Source: Marinosulfonomonas sp. (GTDB taxonomy: Bacteria > Pseudomonadota > Alphaproteobacteria > Rhodobacterales > Rhodobacteraceae). From it: a DNA stretch of 34,495 nt. The translations under genes were made by a program, and so were the position numbers. The number at the start of each line of letters is the position of its first letter. Position 1 is the first letter of the stretch. This document shows positions 8,776 through 15,680 of this stretch, one piece after another. The notes beneath the pieces were generated by a model. It made no database searches. It was given only the letters and a program-made list of their open reading frames with translations, and was not told the DNA's origin. The stretch spans positions 1-34,495 of the forward strand of contig JALSRG010000078.1 of assembly GCA_026984915.1 (NCBI GenBank), given 5' to 3'.

Positions 8776-9561
8776 TTATCCCTCCCGGATCACGGGGAAC
8801 CAATCCGCGCGCAACCGCTCACCCGTTTTCATTCCATGCCCCGGAAACGGGGGCGATGTACGCCCGGGCCGCTCCACATATCTGGTATCATCCCCCAGCC
8901 AGCGCAGGCTGAGCGCCCGGCGCCGGTTGGGCGAGGCATTGCCGCGCGCGCCATGTACCGTGCGATAATCGAACAGGACAACATCGCCGGGCTGCATCGG
9001 CCATTCCAGCACCTGCGCCTCCCCCGGATCCGCATCCGGGTCAGGCACCGGCGTCCAATCATCTCCGCTCTCATAAAAGTCACTGTCATCCGCCCAACTG
9101 ACAGGGCGCACCATTTGCGGCCACAGGTGCGATCCGGCAATGAAACGCAGGCTTGCTTTCTCTACCGGATCGAGTGGTATCCACAAGCTGACAGTCTGGC
9201 TGCCGGTTACAAAATAATAGGGCGCATCCTGATGCCAGGGGGTGGGTTTGGGCGTGCCTGGCTCCTTGACCAGCACGTGATCGTGAAAGAACTGCACCCG
9301 GTGGCTCTGCATGACACATGCCGCCAGCTCGGCCGCGGGGCTTTCACGCACCACGCGCTCAAATTCGGGGATACGCTGCCAGTTGCAATAGTCATCAAAG
9401 AACCGGCCTTCGGCCACGGCGTTTTCGCTGGCGTATTCTCCGGGGTCGGCCATGTTGCGCGCAACACCGGCACGCATCACCTCAACCCAGTCAGACATGA
9501 CACCACGCAGCATCACCACGCCGTCACGCTGGAAATCCGCTATCTGGTCTGGCCGGATCAT
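8776..9561 (-). CDS. Phytanoyl-CoA dioxygenase (PhyH)-family Fe(II)/2-oxoglutarate oxygenase
   Basis: The 261-residue protein carries the iron-binding facial triad of the PhyH family: His110 and Asp112 in WHQDAPYY, and His203 in RTVHGARGN. Arg215 is the likely 2-oxoglutarate anchor. The family hydroxylates unactivated C-H bonds of small molecules using Fe(II), oxygen and 2-oxoglutarate; the substrate cannot be inferred. ATG at 9561 is chosen because it gives an ATGA overlap with the upstream gene and GGAG sits six bases before it. The ATG four codons earlier (9573) lacks a ribosome site. The coupling to an ornithine-cyclodeaminase-like gene suggests an amino-acid-derived substrate, as inference. 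Confidence 0.87.
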   Translation of the reverse strand: MIRPDQIADFQRDGVVMLRGVMSDWVEVMRAGVARNMADPGEYASENAVAEGRFFDDYCNWQRIPEFERVVRESPAAELAACVMQSHRVQFFHDHVLVKEPGTPKPTPWHQDAPYYFVTGSQTVSLWIPLDPVEKASLRFIAGSHLWPQMVRPVSWADDSDFYESGDDWTPVPDPDADPGEAQVLEWPMQPGDVVLFDYRTVHGARGNASPNRRRALSLRWLGDDTRYVERPGRTSPPFPGHGMKTGERLRADWFPVIREG

Positions 9562-10478
9562 TGCTTTCTCCATTGGTCCAGAACATAGCGGCTGGTCATC
9601 AGATCAAGATGCGCGCCGCCACCGTTCTTGAACAGGGTGATGTCGGTATCATCCTGCCGGCCAAACCGTCCGGCGGGCAGGTCGTAAAAATCCGCCACAA
9701 CATCGGTGTGGCTGATCACCCCCTCGGCCAGCGGTGTTTTCAACTCGCCAATGTGATCCAGCACCGTATCGCGGCAATCGACAAAAATTCGCGCCCGCCG
9801 CAGCGCTTCATCATCGGCTTCGCGCATATCCGGCCGATAGGCCCCGATCAGGTCGAGATGCTGCCCCGGATGCAGCCATTCACCATGGATCAGCGGGCTG
9901 GTCGCCATGGTGGCCACGCTGACAATATCCGCCCCGCGCACCGCCCATTCAAGATCATGCAAGACCTCGACATGCGGATAAGTTTCGGCCAGATCTGTGG
10001 CGCGCGCCGGGTTGCGGTTCCAGATTTGCAGATGCGCGTCGGGAAACCCCGCACCATAAGCCTCGATCAGCGAGCGCGCCACTGTTCCGGCGCCAACGAT
10101 CAGTATGTTGCGGCTGTCACTGCGCGCCAGTTTCAGCGCCGCCAGCAGGCTGTCACCTGCCGTTTTCCATTTGGTCACCAGATGAAAATCAATCAATGCC
10201 TCCAGCACACCTTTGTCGTCGGAAAACAGGTTCACCGTACCGTTGACCATAGGTGCATCACGCTCGGGATTATCCGGGAAAACCGTTGCCGCCTTGACCA
10301 GCAATCCCATTCCGTCAATCCAGGCGGATCGGGTCAGCAATGTATCCGGATCGCGGTACAGAAACGTATCGCCGATCTCGGCTTTTGGCAGGCGATGCCC
10401 GGCTTCCAGCGCCTTTGTCAGCGCAAGCCAGTCCAGCAGCCGGTTGGCTTTCTCGAAACGGATGATGTCAAAGCTCAT
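9558..10478 (-). CDS. Ornithine cyclodeaminase / mu-crystallin family protein
   Basis: The 306-residue protein has the family's Rossmann region with NILIVGAGTVARSL (about 124-137) and the conserved segment GAYRPDMREADDE (about 212-224), including a probable catalytic Asp217. Lys62 in GLLVKAA fits the substrate-carboxylate lysine. Members include ornithine cyclodeaminase, alanine dehydrogenase, ketimine reductases and opine-type enzymes, so the reaction (NAD-dependent deamination or imine reduction) is open. It overlaps both neighbours by ATGA: the HAD gene upstream and the PhyH gene downstream. This tight coupling argues for a shared pathway acting on an amino acid or imine. Confidence 0.87.
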   Translation of the reverse strand: MSFDIIRFEKANRLLDWLALTKALEAGHRLPKAEIGDTFLYRDPDTLLTRSAWIDGMGLLVKAATVFPDNPERDAPMVNGTVNLFSDDKGVLEALIDFHLVTKWKTAGDSLLAALKLARSDSRNILIVGAGTVARSLIEAYGAGFPDAHLQIWNRNPARATDLAETYPHVEVLHDLEWAVRGADIVSVATMATSPLIHGEWLHPGQHLDLIGAYRPDMREADDEALRRARIFVDCRDTVLDHIGELKTPLAEGVISHTDVVADFYDLPAGRFGRQDDTDITLFKNGGGAHLDLMTSRYVLDQWRKQ

Positions 10479-11101
10479 ACAGCCGCCTCCTCAGCCGTGA
10501 GGACCCCATGTGAAACCAGTGCCTGCGCCCAGCCCTCTGGCCCTTCAAACACATGCCCGTTCCAGCCGCGCGCCACAGCCGCCTCGATATTTTCCGGCCG
10601 ATCATCGGTAAAAAGCAGCGTGCCCGGCGCCAAGCCGCTATCTGCCTCAACCGCCGCATAGATTTGCGGATCCGGTTTCATTATCCGCATATGGGCCGAG
10701 ACATAGCGGCGGTCAAATTCGGTCAGGAAACTGAAATGCCTGTCTGCAAGTTCAAGCGTTTCCGCCCCGAAATTTGTCAGGGCAAAGACCGGCATGCCCT
10801 TGGCCCGCAACACCCGCAACAGCGCAATGGATTGCGGGATTTCGCCGGTTATGAACTCGATCCAGTTATCCTGCCACATGCGGATTTCCGCCCGGAACTC
10901 CGGGTGCTGCGTCACAAGATCATCCAGCATTTCCGGCAGCGATTCACCCTTGTCGGCACGATCGTTCATGCCATACAGATCCACCGCATCAAACAGGGCG
11001 CGGCGGCGCTGTTCGCCAATGGTTCTGTCGTAAAACCTTTCCGGCTCCCAGGTGATCAGCACATTGCCGATGTCAAATAGAACCGCCTTTATATCGCTCA
11101 T
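10475..11101 (-). CDS. HAD-superfamily hydrolase (YihX-like)
   Basis: The 208-residue protein has the haloacid-dehalogenase motifs in order: the nucleophile Asp in LFDIGNVL (about 8-15), the Thr/Asn motif in FALTNFG, Lys in IMKPDPQIY, and the acidic pair in [15 protein letters not shown] in place of DxDGT resembles the YihX and dehalogenase branch. A sugar-phosphate or small phosphoester is the usual substrate. The start at 11101 overlaps the yaiI-type gene stop by ATGA. A longer in-frame reading to 11320 would run back through that gene and lacks family sequence, so it is rejected. Confidence 0.86.
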   Translation of the reverse strand: MSDIKAVLFDIGNVLITWEPERFYDRTIGEQRRRALFDAVDLYGMNDRADKGESLPEMLDDLVTQHPEFRAEIRMWQDNWIEFITGEIPQSIALLRVLRAKGMPVFALTNFGAETLELADRHFSFLTEFDRRYVSAHMRIMKPDPQIYAAVEADSGLAPGTLLFTDDRPENIEAAVARGWNGHVFEGPEGWAQALVSHGVLTAEEAAV

Positions 11102-11559
11102 TCTGCCTTTTCCCTGCTCGCAGCTGTCAGTTCCCGCTCCAGCGCTGAAAGAAAACGCGACCGGTCGGCTTTTGTAAAGGCCTTGCCGCCGCCCTGCCGG
11201 AACGGGTCTGCGGCGCGCAGATCGGTCATCAGATCGCGCATGGCCAGTTGATTGCCGATATTCGCCGGCGTGAAAACCTCTCCGTTGTGGCGCAGTACCC
11301 GCGCGCCGTTGGCAATGCATTTTGCCGCCAGCGGGATGTCTCCGGTCACCACGACATCACCCCTGGTGGCCCGGTCTGCGATCCACATATCGGCCACATC
11401 CGGGCCATCGGCAACAAAAACCATCTCGACAAGCGGGTTGGCAGAAGGGCGCAGCCCGCCATTTGACACCAGATACATTTTCAGCTTGTGCCGGGTCGCC
11501 ACGCGTTCGGCCTCGGCTTTCACCGGGCAGGCGTCGGCATCAATATACAGCGCGCACAT
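11098..11559 (-). CDS. YaiI/YqxD family protein (DUF188)
   Basis: The 153-residue protein begins with the family signature [17 protein letters not shown] and contains [16 protein letters not shown] and a C-terminal [19 protein letters not shown], which are typical of DUF188. The fold is related to PIN-type nucleases, with the early Asp residues as a possible metal site, but no activity is established. A strong GGAGGG lies before the ATG. It overlaps the HAD gene by ATGA and follows the AEC transporter by 9 bases. Members are widespread single-copy genes, so its place here may be chance rather than a pathway link. Confidence 0.88.
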   Translation of the reverse strand: MCALYIDADACPVKAEAERVATRHKLKMYLVSNGGLRPSANPLVEMVFVADGPDVADMWIADRATRGDVVVTGDIPLAAKCIANGARVLRHNGEVFTPANIGNQLAMRDLMTDLRAADPFRQGGGKAFTKADRSRFLSALERELTAASREKAE

Positions 11560-11568
11560 GTATCCCTC

Positions 11569-12498
11569 CTACAGGTTGCCAATCAGGGCAACGGCCAGGG
11601 AAACCGTGACAATGCTGGCCACGGTCGATACCAGAATAGCCGCGGAAACCCGGTGCGGCGCCACACCATAATGCTGCGCCAGCATGAACACGTTTCCCGC
11701 CACGGGCAGGGACGCCGCCGCGATCATCACGCCGGCTGAATAGCGGTCCACCTGAAAGACCATCAGCGAGGTCACAGCCACCGCCAGCGGATGCAGAAAG
11801 AGCTTGCAAAACGATAGCCACCCGGCAATCACCAGCCGTTCCGCCGATTTTGCCGCCAGCGAGGCACCGATCACAAACAGCGCACCGGGCGTGGCCGCAC
11901 CGCTCAGCAGTTCCAGAAATTCCCGCATCGGTGCAGGTGTCGGCAAATGCAGCGCCGACCAGCCCAGCCCCAGTACAATGGAAACGATCATCGGGTTCTT
12001 GATCAGCCCCAGCGCCACGGTCCTGAACACCGCAGGCGACAGGCGCCCGTCCCGGCTGCCGGTGATCAGTATGACAACAAGGCTGCCGAATACGATCAGG
12101 TCGGTGGACAGCACCAGCATGTTCGGCCCCACCGCCTCGGGACCCAACAGCAGAACCAGCATGGGCAAGCCGAGGAATCCGACATTGCCGGTCACGGCGC
12201 ATTGCGCCTCGATTGCCGCCTCGGCCACGCTGAGGCGACGCAACATCGCCACCCCGGTTGCCAACAGATAGACCGTTGCGGTTCCCGACAGATAGGCCAG
12301 AACGAACGACCAGTTGAACACCTCGGAAAGCGAAAGATTGGCGGCAAAGCGAAACAGCATTGCCGACAGGGCAAAGTAGAAAACGAACCTGGTCAGCCAG
12401 GCTGTTGCCTCGGCCGTGAAAAACCGCGTGCGTCCGGCGATGTAACCCAGTCCGATCAGGGCAAAGAATGGCAGTGTTTTCAGGAATATCGCCAGCAT
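11569..12498 (-). CDS. AEC-family (auxin efflux carrier-like) transporter
   Basis: The 309-residue protein is almost wholly hydrophobic with about ten membrane segments arranged as two five-helix halves, the AEC layout. Recognisable parts include the N-terminal FLKTLPFFALIGLGYIAG, the central NVGFLGLPM region, and the C-terminal SLPVAGNVFMLAQHYG. Family members move small organic anions or auxin-like acids; bacterial examples include malate transporters. It lies 32 bases after mbfA and 9 bases before the yaiI-like gene, so it can be cotranscribed with both. No clear ribosome site is visible upstream, perhaps indicating modest expression. The substrate is unknown. Confidence 0.86.
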   Translation of the reverse strand: MLAIFLKTLPFFALIGLGYIAGRTRFFTAEATAWLTRFVFYFALSAMLFRFAANLSLSEVFNWSFVLAYLSGTATVYLLATGVAMLRRLSVAEAAIEAQCAVTGNVGFLGLPMLVLLLGPEAVGPNMLVLSTDLIVFGSLVVILITGSRDGRLSPAVFRTVALGLIKNPMIVSIVLGLGWSALHLPTPAPMREFLELLSGAATPGALFVIGASLAAKSAERLVIAGWLSFCKLFLHPLAVAVTSLMVFQVDRYSAGVMIAAASLPVAGNVFMLAQHYGVAPHRVSAAILVSTVASIVTVSLAVALIGNL

Positions 12499-12530
12499 GA
12501 AACGCGCTTAGCATGACCAGCGTGCCGGCG

Positions 12531-13508
12531 CTAGCCCGCGCCGATCAGTACCCCTGTGGCAAACACCAGCGCCCCTCCCAGAACAACCTGGAATGCCGCC
12601 CGCAGGAATGGTGTTTCCATATATTTGTTCTGGATCCAGGCAATGACCCAGAGCTCCACGAAAACCACAATCATGGCAATGGTCGTTGCGGTCCAGAAAT
12701 CGGTGATCAGATAAGGCAGCGCATGGCCCAGCCCGCCAAGGGTCGTCATCACCCCCGAGGCAATGCCACGTTTCAGGGGCGAGCCGCGCCCGGACAGTTC
12801 TCCGTCATCCGAGGCCGCCTCGGTAAAGCCCATGGAAATGCCGGCGCCGATAGAGGCCGCCAGCCCGACCAGAAATGTCGTCCAGGTATTCTGGGTCGCA
12901 AAAGCGGTGGCAAAGATCGGCGCCAGTGTCGAAACCGACCCATCCATCAACCCGGCCAGACCGGGCTGCACCCAGGTCAGAACAAACTGCCGGTGGGCGA
13001 TGCGCTCCTCGGTTTCCTTGATCTCCCCACTCAGGTGTTTCTGCTCCAGTTCGGTGGCCGTCTTGACGTGTCCGGCTTCGGCTGCGGCCAGATCACCCAG
13101 CAGCTTGCGTGTTGCGGCATCGGTCGTTCGGGCTGCCGCCTTGAGGTAGAATGCCTCGGCATCCCGCTCCATCAATGCCGCCTCTTCGCGAATCCGCTCC
13201 AGCCCCAGATTTTCCACCAGCCAGATCGGCCGGCGGGCATAAAACCCGGCCACATGTTCCCGCCGGACCAGCGGAATGACATCGCCGAAACGCGATTTGT
13301 AAAGCTCGATCAACTGGCGCCGGTGTTCGTCCTCTTCCTTGGCCATGTCGTCAAAAACCGCAGCCGATGCCGGGTACTTTTCGCGTAACATCTGGGCATA
13401 GGTTCGGTAAATGCGCGCATCATCTTCCTCGGAGGAAATGGCCAGCGCCAGAACCTCCTTTTCATTCAGGTCGGAAAACCGCCGACGGGTGCCAACACCA
13501 GGGATCAT
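12531..13508 (-). CDS. mbfA: Membrane-bound ferritin MbfA (ferritin-like domain + VIT1/CCC1 membrane domain)
   Basis: The 325-residue protein joins a ferritin-like four-helix domain (about 12-150) to a VIT1/CCC1-type membrane domain (about 180-325). Iron ligands are visible as Glu27/Glu28, EEDEH (58-62), Glu108/Glu109 and EAGH (144-147). The membrane part contains PGLAGLMDGSVSTLAP and three to five helices. In Bradyrhizobium and Agrobacterium, MbfA exports iron and protects against iron and peroxide stress under Irr control. ATG at 13508 is preferred over 13520: GAGG sits six bases upstream of it, while the earlier ATG is almost inside the Irr-like palindrome. It is the first gene of a seven-gene minus-strand run. 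Confidence 0.9.
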   Translation of the reverse strand: MIPGVGTRRRFSDLNEKEVLALAISSEEDDARIYRTYAQMLREKYPASAAVFDDMAKEEDEHRRQLIELYKSRFGDVIPLVRREHVAGFYARRPIWLVENLGLERIREEAALMERDAEAFYLKAAARTTDAATRKLLGDLAAAEAGHVKTATELEQKHLSGEIKETEERIAHRQFVLTWVQPGLAGLMDGSVSTLAPIFATAFATQNTWTTFLVGLAASIGAGISMGFTEAASDDGELSGRGSPLKRGIASGVMTTLGGLGHALPYLITDFWTATTIAMIVVFVELWVIAWIQNKYMETPFLRAAFQVVLGGALVFATGVLIGAG

Positions 13509-13523
13509 TTCGGGCCTCATTTA

Positions 13524-13565
13524 TTAGAACTATTCTAAAAATAGCGGACCTGCAAAAAGAGGCAA
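13524..13565 (-). promoter_or_regulatory. Irr-box (ICE)-like palindrome and candidate promoter of mbfA
   Basis: TTAGAA-CTA-TTCTAA (13524-13538) is a perfect palindrome with 6-base arms, the form of the iron control element bound by Irr in alphaproteobacteria. On the minus strand TTGCCT (13560-13565) and TATTTT (13538-13543), 16 bp apart, could be the -35 and -10 boxes. That places the palindrome at the transcription start, as expected of a repressor site. Mapping of mbfA control to Irr is established in other genera; here it is inferred. Confidence 0.65.
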
Positions 13566-13575
13566 CCCAAAAAAG

Positions 13576-13628
13576 TGAACTGCATAGTTCAAAACCCTCT
13601 TGCAAACTAAACGGTTCGGTTTATATTG
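13576..13628 (+). promoter_or_regulatory. Candidate promoter of the 58-aa peptide gene with two TetR-type operators
   Basis: TTGCAA (13600-13605) and TATATT (13622-13627), 16 bp apart, make a good housekeeping-type promoter. The 16-bp site TAAACGGTTCGGTTTA (13608-13623) fills the spacer. A second 16-bp site, TGAACTGCATAGTTCA (13576-13591), a palindrome with 6-base arms, lies 32 bp (three helical turns) upstream. Both fit T(G/A)AAC-N6-GTT(C/T)A, which also occurs in front of the tetR gene at 13910. Repression by that TetR protein is the likely meaning. Confidence 0.55.
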
Positions 13629-13665
13629 CGGCTGAACAGATTGGTACAGAAAAGGAATCGGAAAA

Positions 13666-13842
13666 ATGACCCACTCACGGACAATACTTCTGGCCCTAGT
13701 CATGGCCACGTTTGCAGCCCCTGCCATGGCGGGTGGTTTTACCTTTGATCTGCCACGGCTGATGTTCCCGGAACCATCGGCGCCAACCGTTGGTCAGGCC
13801 TGCACGGATCTGGGCACAAATCCGGGCTGCGATGACACATGA
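13666..13842 (+). CDS. Small secreted protein, 58 residues, function unknown
   Basis: An ATG at 13666 opens a 58-residue frame ending in TGA at 13842, too short for most ORF cut-offs. AAGGA lies nine bases before the ATG. The product has a textbook signal peptide: a basic start (MTHSR), a hydrophobic core (TILLALVMATFAA) and the cleavage motif AMA-GG at about 20-23. The mature part of about 36 residues begins GGFTFDLPRLMFP and holds two cysteines (46 and 55), which could form a disulfide in the periplasm. A dedicated promoter, twin operators and a strong terminator frame it, so it is a real monocistronic gene. I dimly recall similar GGFTFDLP proteins in Rhodobacterales; no function is known to me. 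Confidence 0.8.
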   Translation: MTHSRTILLALVMATFAAPAMAGGFTFDLPRLMFPEPSAPTVGQACTDLGTNPGCDDT

Positions 13843-13858
13843 CAGCCCGGCTGCCGCA

Positions 13859-13901
13859 AAGGCCCGGGCGGTTTTCTCCCCCCGTCCGGGCCTTCTTTCT
13901 T
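13859..13901 (+). terminator. Rho-independent terminator of the small secreted protein gene
   Basis: AAGGCCCGGGCGG (13859-13871) pairs with CCGTCCGGGCCTT (13882-13894) in a 13-bp stem with a single G-U pair. A 10-base loop separates the arms and the T-rich CTTTCTT follows. It ends the peptide transcript ahead of the tetR promoter. Confidence 0.85.
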
Positions 13902-13929
13902 GCTCAAAGTGAACCGAAGGGTTTATAGT
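13900..13929 (+). promoter_or_regulatory. Candidate tetR promoter with embedded operator
   Basis: TTGCTC (13900-13905) and TATAGT (13924-13929) are 18 bp apart. Between them lies TGAACCGAAGGGTTTA (13910-13925), the third copy of the T(G/A)AAC-N6-GTT(C/T)A site. It is placed in the spacer as in the peptide promoter, indicating autoregulation by the TetR protein. Confidence 0.5.
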
Positions 13930-13949
13930 TTCCCCAAGGGGAGACCTAG

Positions 13950-14573
13950 ATGACAACATCTGATGAGCAGATCAGAAAAGGCCGGAAATTCGACCAGGTG
14001 CTTGAAGGCGCCCGGACGGTTTTCATGAGGGAAGGGTTTGAAGGCGCCAGCGTCGATGACATCGCCAAAACCGCCGGTGTCTCCAAGGCCACGCTCTACA
14101 GCTATTTCCCTGACAAGCGCCTCTTGTTTGCCGAAGTCGCCCGAACCGAATGCATCCGCCAGGCGGACAGCGCGTTGGAATTGCTGGAATCCCATGCCGC
14201 CCCGGCCGAGGTTCTTTACGAGGCCGGAAAGCGGATTATCGCCTTTTTTACCTCGGATTTCGGCCTGAGCATGTATCGCATGTGCGTGGCCGAATCCGGC
14301 CGTTTCCCTGATCTTGGCGCCCGGTTTTATGCCTCGGGCCCGCAATTGGTGCGCGAACGTCTGGTCGCTTATTTCGAGAAAGCCGTTGCATCAGGCCAGC
14401 TTGATATCACCGACCTGGATCTTGCCGCCGACCAGTTCGCGGAGCTGTGCAAGGCGGCGTTTTTTCCCCAGTTCATGTGCGGCGTTCAGACCGAGTTTTC
14501 CAAGGAAGAGATCGAGCGCGTCTTGAACGGCGCCGTTGAAATGTTCCTGGCGCGATACGGCACAGAACAATAG
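13950..14573 (+). CDS. TetR/AcrR-family regulator (AefR-like C-terminal domain)
   Basis: The 207-residue protein has an N-terminal TetR helix-turn-helix (about 14-60, with ASVDDIAKTAGVSKATLYSYFPDKRLLF). The ligand domain resembles the AefR/TetR_C_7 type, with YRMCVAESGRFPDLGARFY and a C-terminal FPQFMCGVQTEFSKEEIE. Such proteins are usually repressors released by a small ligand. AAGGGGAG precedes the ATG. It lies directly behind the small secreted protein gene and shares its operator type, so that peptide is its most likely target. The ligand is unknown. Confidence 0.9.
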   Translation: MTTSDEQIRKGRKFDQVLEGARTVFMREGFEGASVDDIAKTAGVSKATLYSYFPDKRLLFAEVARTECIRQADSALELLESHAAPAEVLYEAGKRIIAFFTSDFGLSMYRMCVAESGRFPDLGARFYASGPQLVRERLVAYFEKAVASGQLDITDLDLAADQFAELCKAAFFPQFMCGVQTEFSKEEIERVLNGAVEMFLARYGTEQ

Positions 14574-14747
14574 TTTCACCTGCTTTCTGCCTTCTCTCCT
14601 GCCCTTGCAGACGTTCCAGAACCCATCCTGACATGAAACAGGTTCCGCCTCTGTCATCTTTTTCCATGCTGGAATGCTTGCTGTTACACACCGACTGAGC
14701 CGATCCACAGCGGGGCGCGCTCGCCAGAGGGTTCTGCCAGGGCGCAT

Positions 14748-14778
14748 TTGCCTGAGCCACACAAAACCATGCTATAGT
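14748..14778 (+). promoter_or_regulatory. Possible promoter of the I78 lipoprotein gene
   Basis: TTGCCT (14748-14753) and TATAGT (14773-14778) are separated by 19 bp, slightly long, 43 bases ahead of the ATG. The rest of the 248-bp gap from 14574 shows nothing that I recognise. Confidence 0.35.
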
Positions 14779-14821
14779 CGCTTGGACAGACCTGTGCCAA
14801 CTTTTCCAGTCGGAGCCCGAA

Positions 14822-15097
14822 ATGCGTTATGCTCTCATTCTTTCCCTGACCCTCGCCGCATGTGAAATCGCTGCGCCCCAGCCAAAGCCCGGCGCGAACG
14901 CGGACAGTTGCGGCGCCAAAGACATGCAGTATCTGGTCGGACAATCGGCCGATGTTCTGGCGGCCATGACATTTCCTGCATCCAGACCGATGCGGATCAT
15001 CCGGCCGGGCACGGCAGTCACGATGGATTACAGCCCCGAGCGCCTGAACATGGACATCGACAAAAAGAACCGGATTGCCCGTATCTGGTGTGGCTAA
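14822..15097 (+). CDS. I78-family peptidase inhibitor lipoprotein
   Basis: The 91-residue protein has a short signal with the lipobox LAAC ending at Cys14, so it is probably a lipid-anchored periplasmic protein. The rest fits the I78 inhibitor family: Cys30 in SCGA, the LVGQSADVLAAM segment and the C-terminal RPGTAVTMDYSPERLNM followed by RIWCG, with Cys30 and Cys90 as a likely disulfide pair. I78 proteins block serine peptidases in the few studied cases. The gene stands alone, and its stop codon overlaps the stop of the convergent TetR gene (TAA against TAG on the other strand). Confidence 0.83.
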   Translation: MRYALILSLTLAACEIAAPQPKPGANADSCGAKDMQYLVGQSADVLAAMTFPASRPMRIIRPGTAVTMDYSPERLNMDIDKKNRIARIWCG

Positions 15098-15675
15098 AGC
15101 CCCTTAACGCCACCCAGAACAAGATCGGTGACCAGATCCGCGTATTCCTCGCGGCTGACCCCCTTGCCGGGGCGGTGCCACATATAAAACCAGTTCAGCA
15201 TACCGTAGACGGCCATGGTCAGCGCCCGCAGTTGCTCGGGGGTTTCCTGCAATGCAGGTGATGCCTGCAACAGCGCTTTGTCCATTGCCTTGACCAGGCG
15301 GCGTTGCAGCGCCAGCAATGGTGCACGCTTGTCCGCCGGCAAGGTGCCCAGAGCATCCGCCTGCAGCTTATGCTCGGCATCCGCGGCGCGATAGGCCATC
15401 AGAATGGCCCGAATCATCCGGCGCAGATAATCCGGCCCCTGGCCGACCTTTTCGACTGTTGCCATCAACGCCGAAAGATGCGCCTGCAAAATATCGAACA
15501 GCAAATCTTCCTTGCTGTCATAGTAGTGGTAGATCAATGCTTTGGAGACACCGCAATGCTTTGCTGCACCGGTCATCGACGCCCGGTCATAGCCGTGTGC
15601 CGCAAAATAGGCGGCCGCCCCCTTGCGGATTGCCGCGCGTTTCTCCGCGTGATCCCGTGCAATACCCCGCGCCAC
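15094..15675 (-). CDS. TetR-family regulator of the phenylacetate cluster (PaaR-type)
   Basis: The 193-residue protein has a TetR helix-turn-helix at about 30-60 (ASMTGAAKHCGVSKALIYHYYDSKEDLLF) and a C-terminal ligand domain ending AVYGMLNWFYMWHRPGKGVS, a pattern common in TetR regulators next to paaK. It starts 5 bases after the paaK stop, so it is in the same operon as paaI, the thiolase and paaK. In Burkholderia, PaaR of this family represses paa promoters and is released by phenylacetyl-CoA; the same role is inferred here. A palindrome in the shared control region at 18656 is its probable target. Confidence 0.85.
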   Translation of the reverse strand: MARGIARDHAEKRAAIRKGAAAYFAAHGYDRASMTGAAKHCGVSKALIYHYYDSKEDLLFDILQAHLSALMATVEKVGQGPDYLRRMIRAILMAYRAADAEHKLQADALGTLPADKRAPLLALQRRLVKAMDKALLQASPALQETPEQLRALTMAVYGMLNWFYMWHRPGKGVSREEYADLVTDLVLGGVKGL

Positions 15676-15680
15676 AGTGG

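Noticed and set aside
11540-12514. Second minus-strand frame of 324 residues over the AEC transporter
   Set aside because: The frame starting at 12498 gives the clean membrane protein; this one is the shifted shadow with many Arg and Gly.
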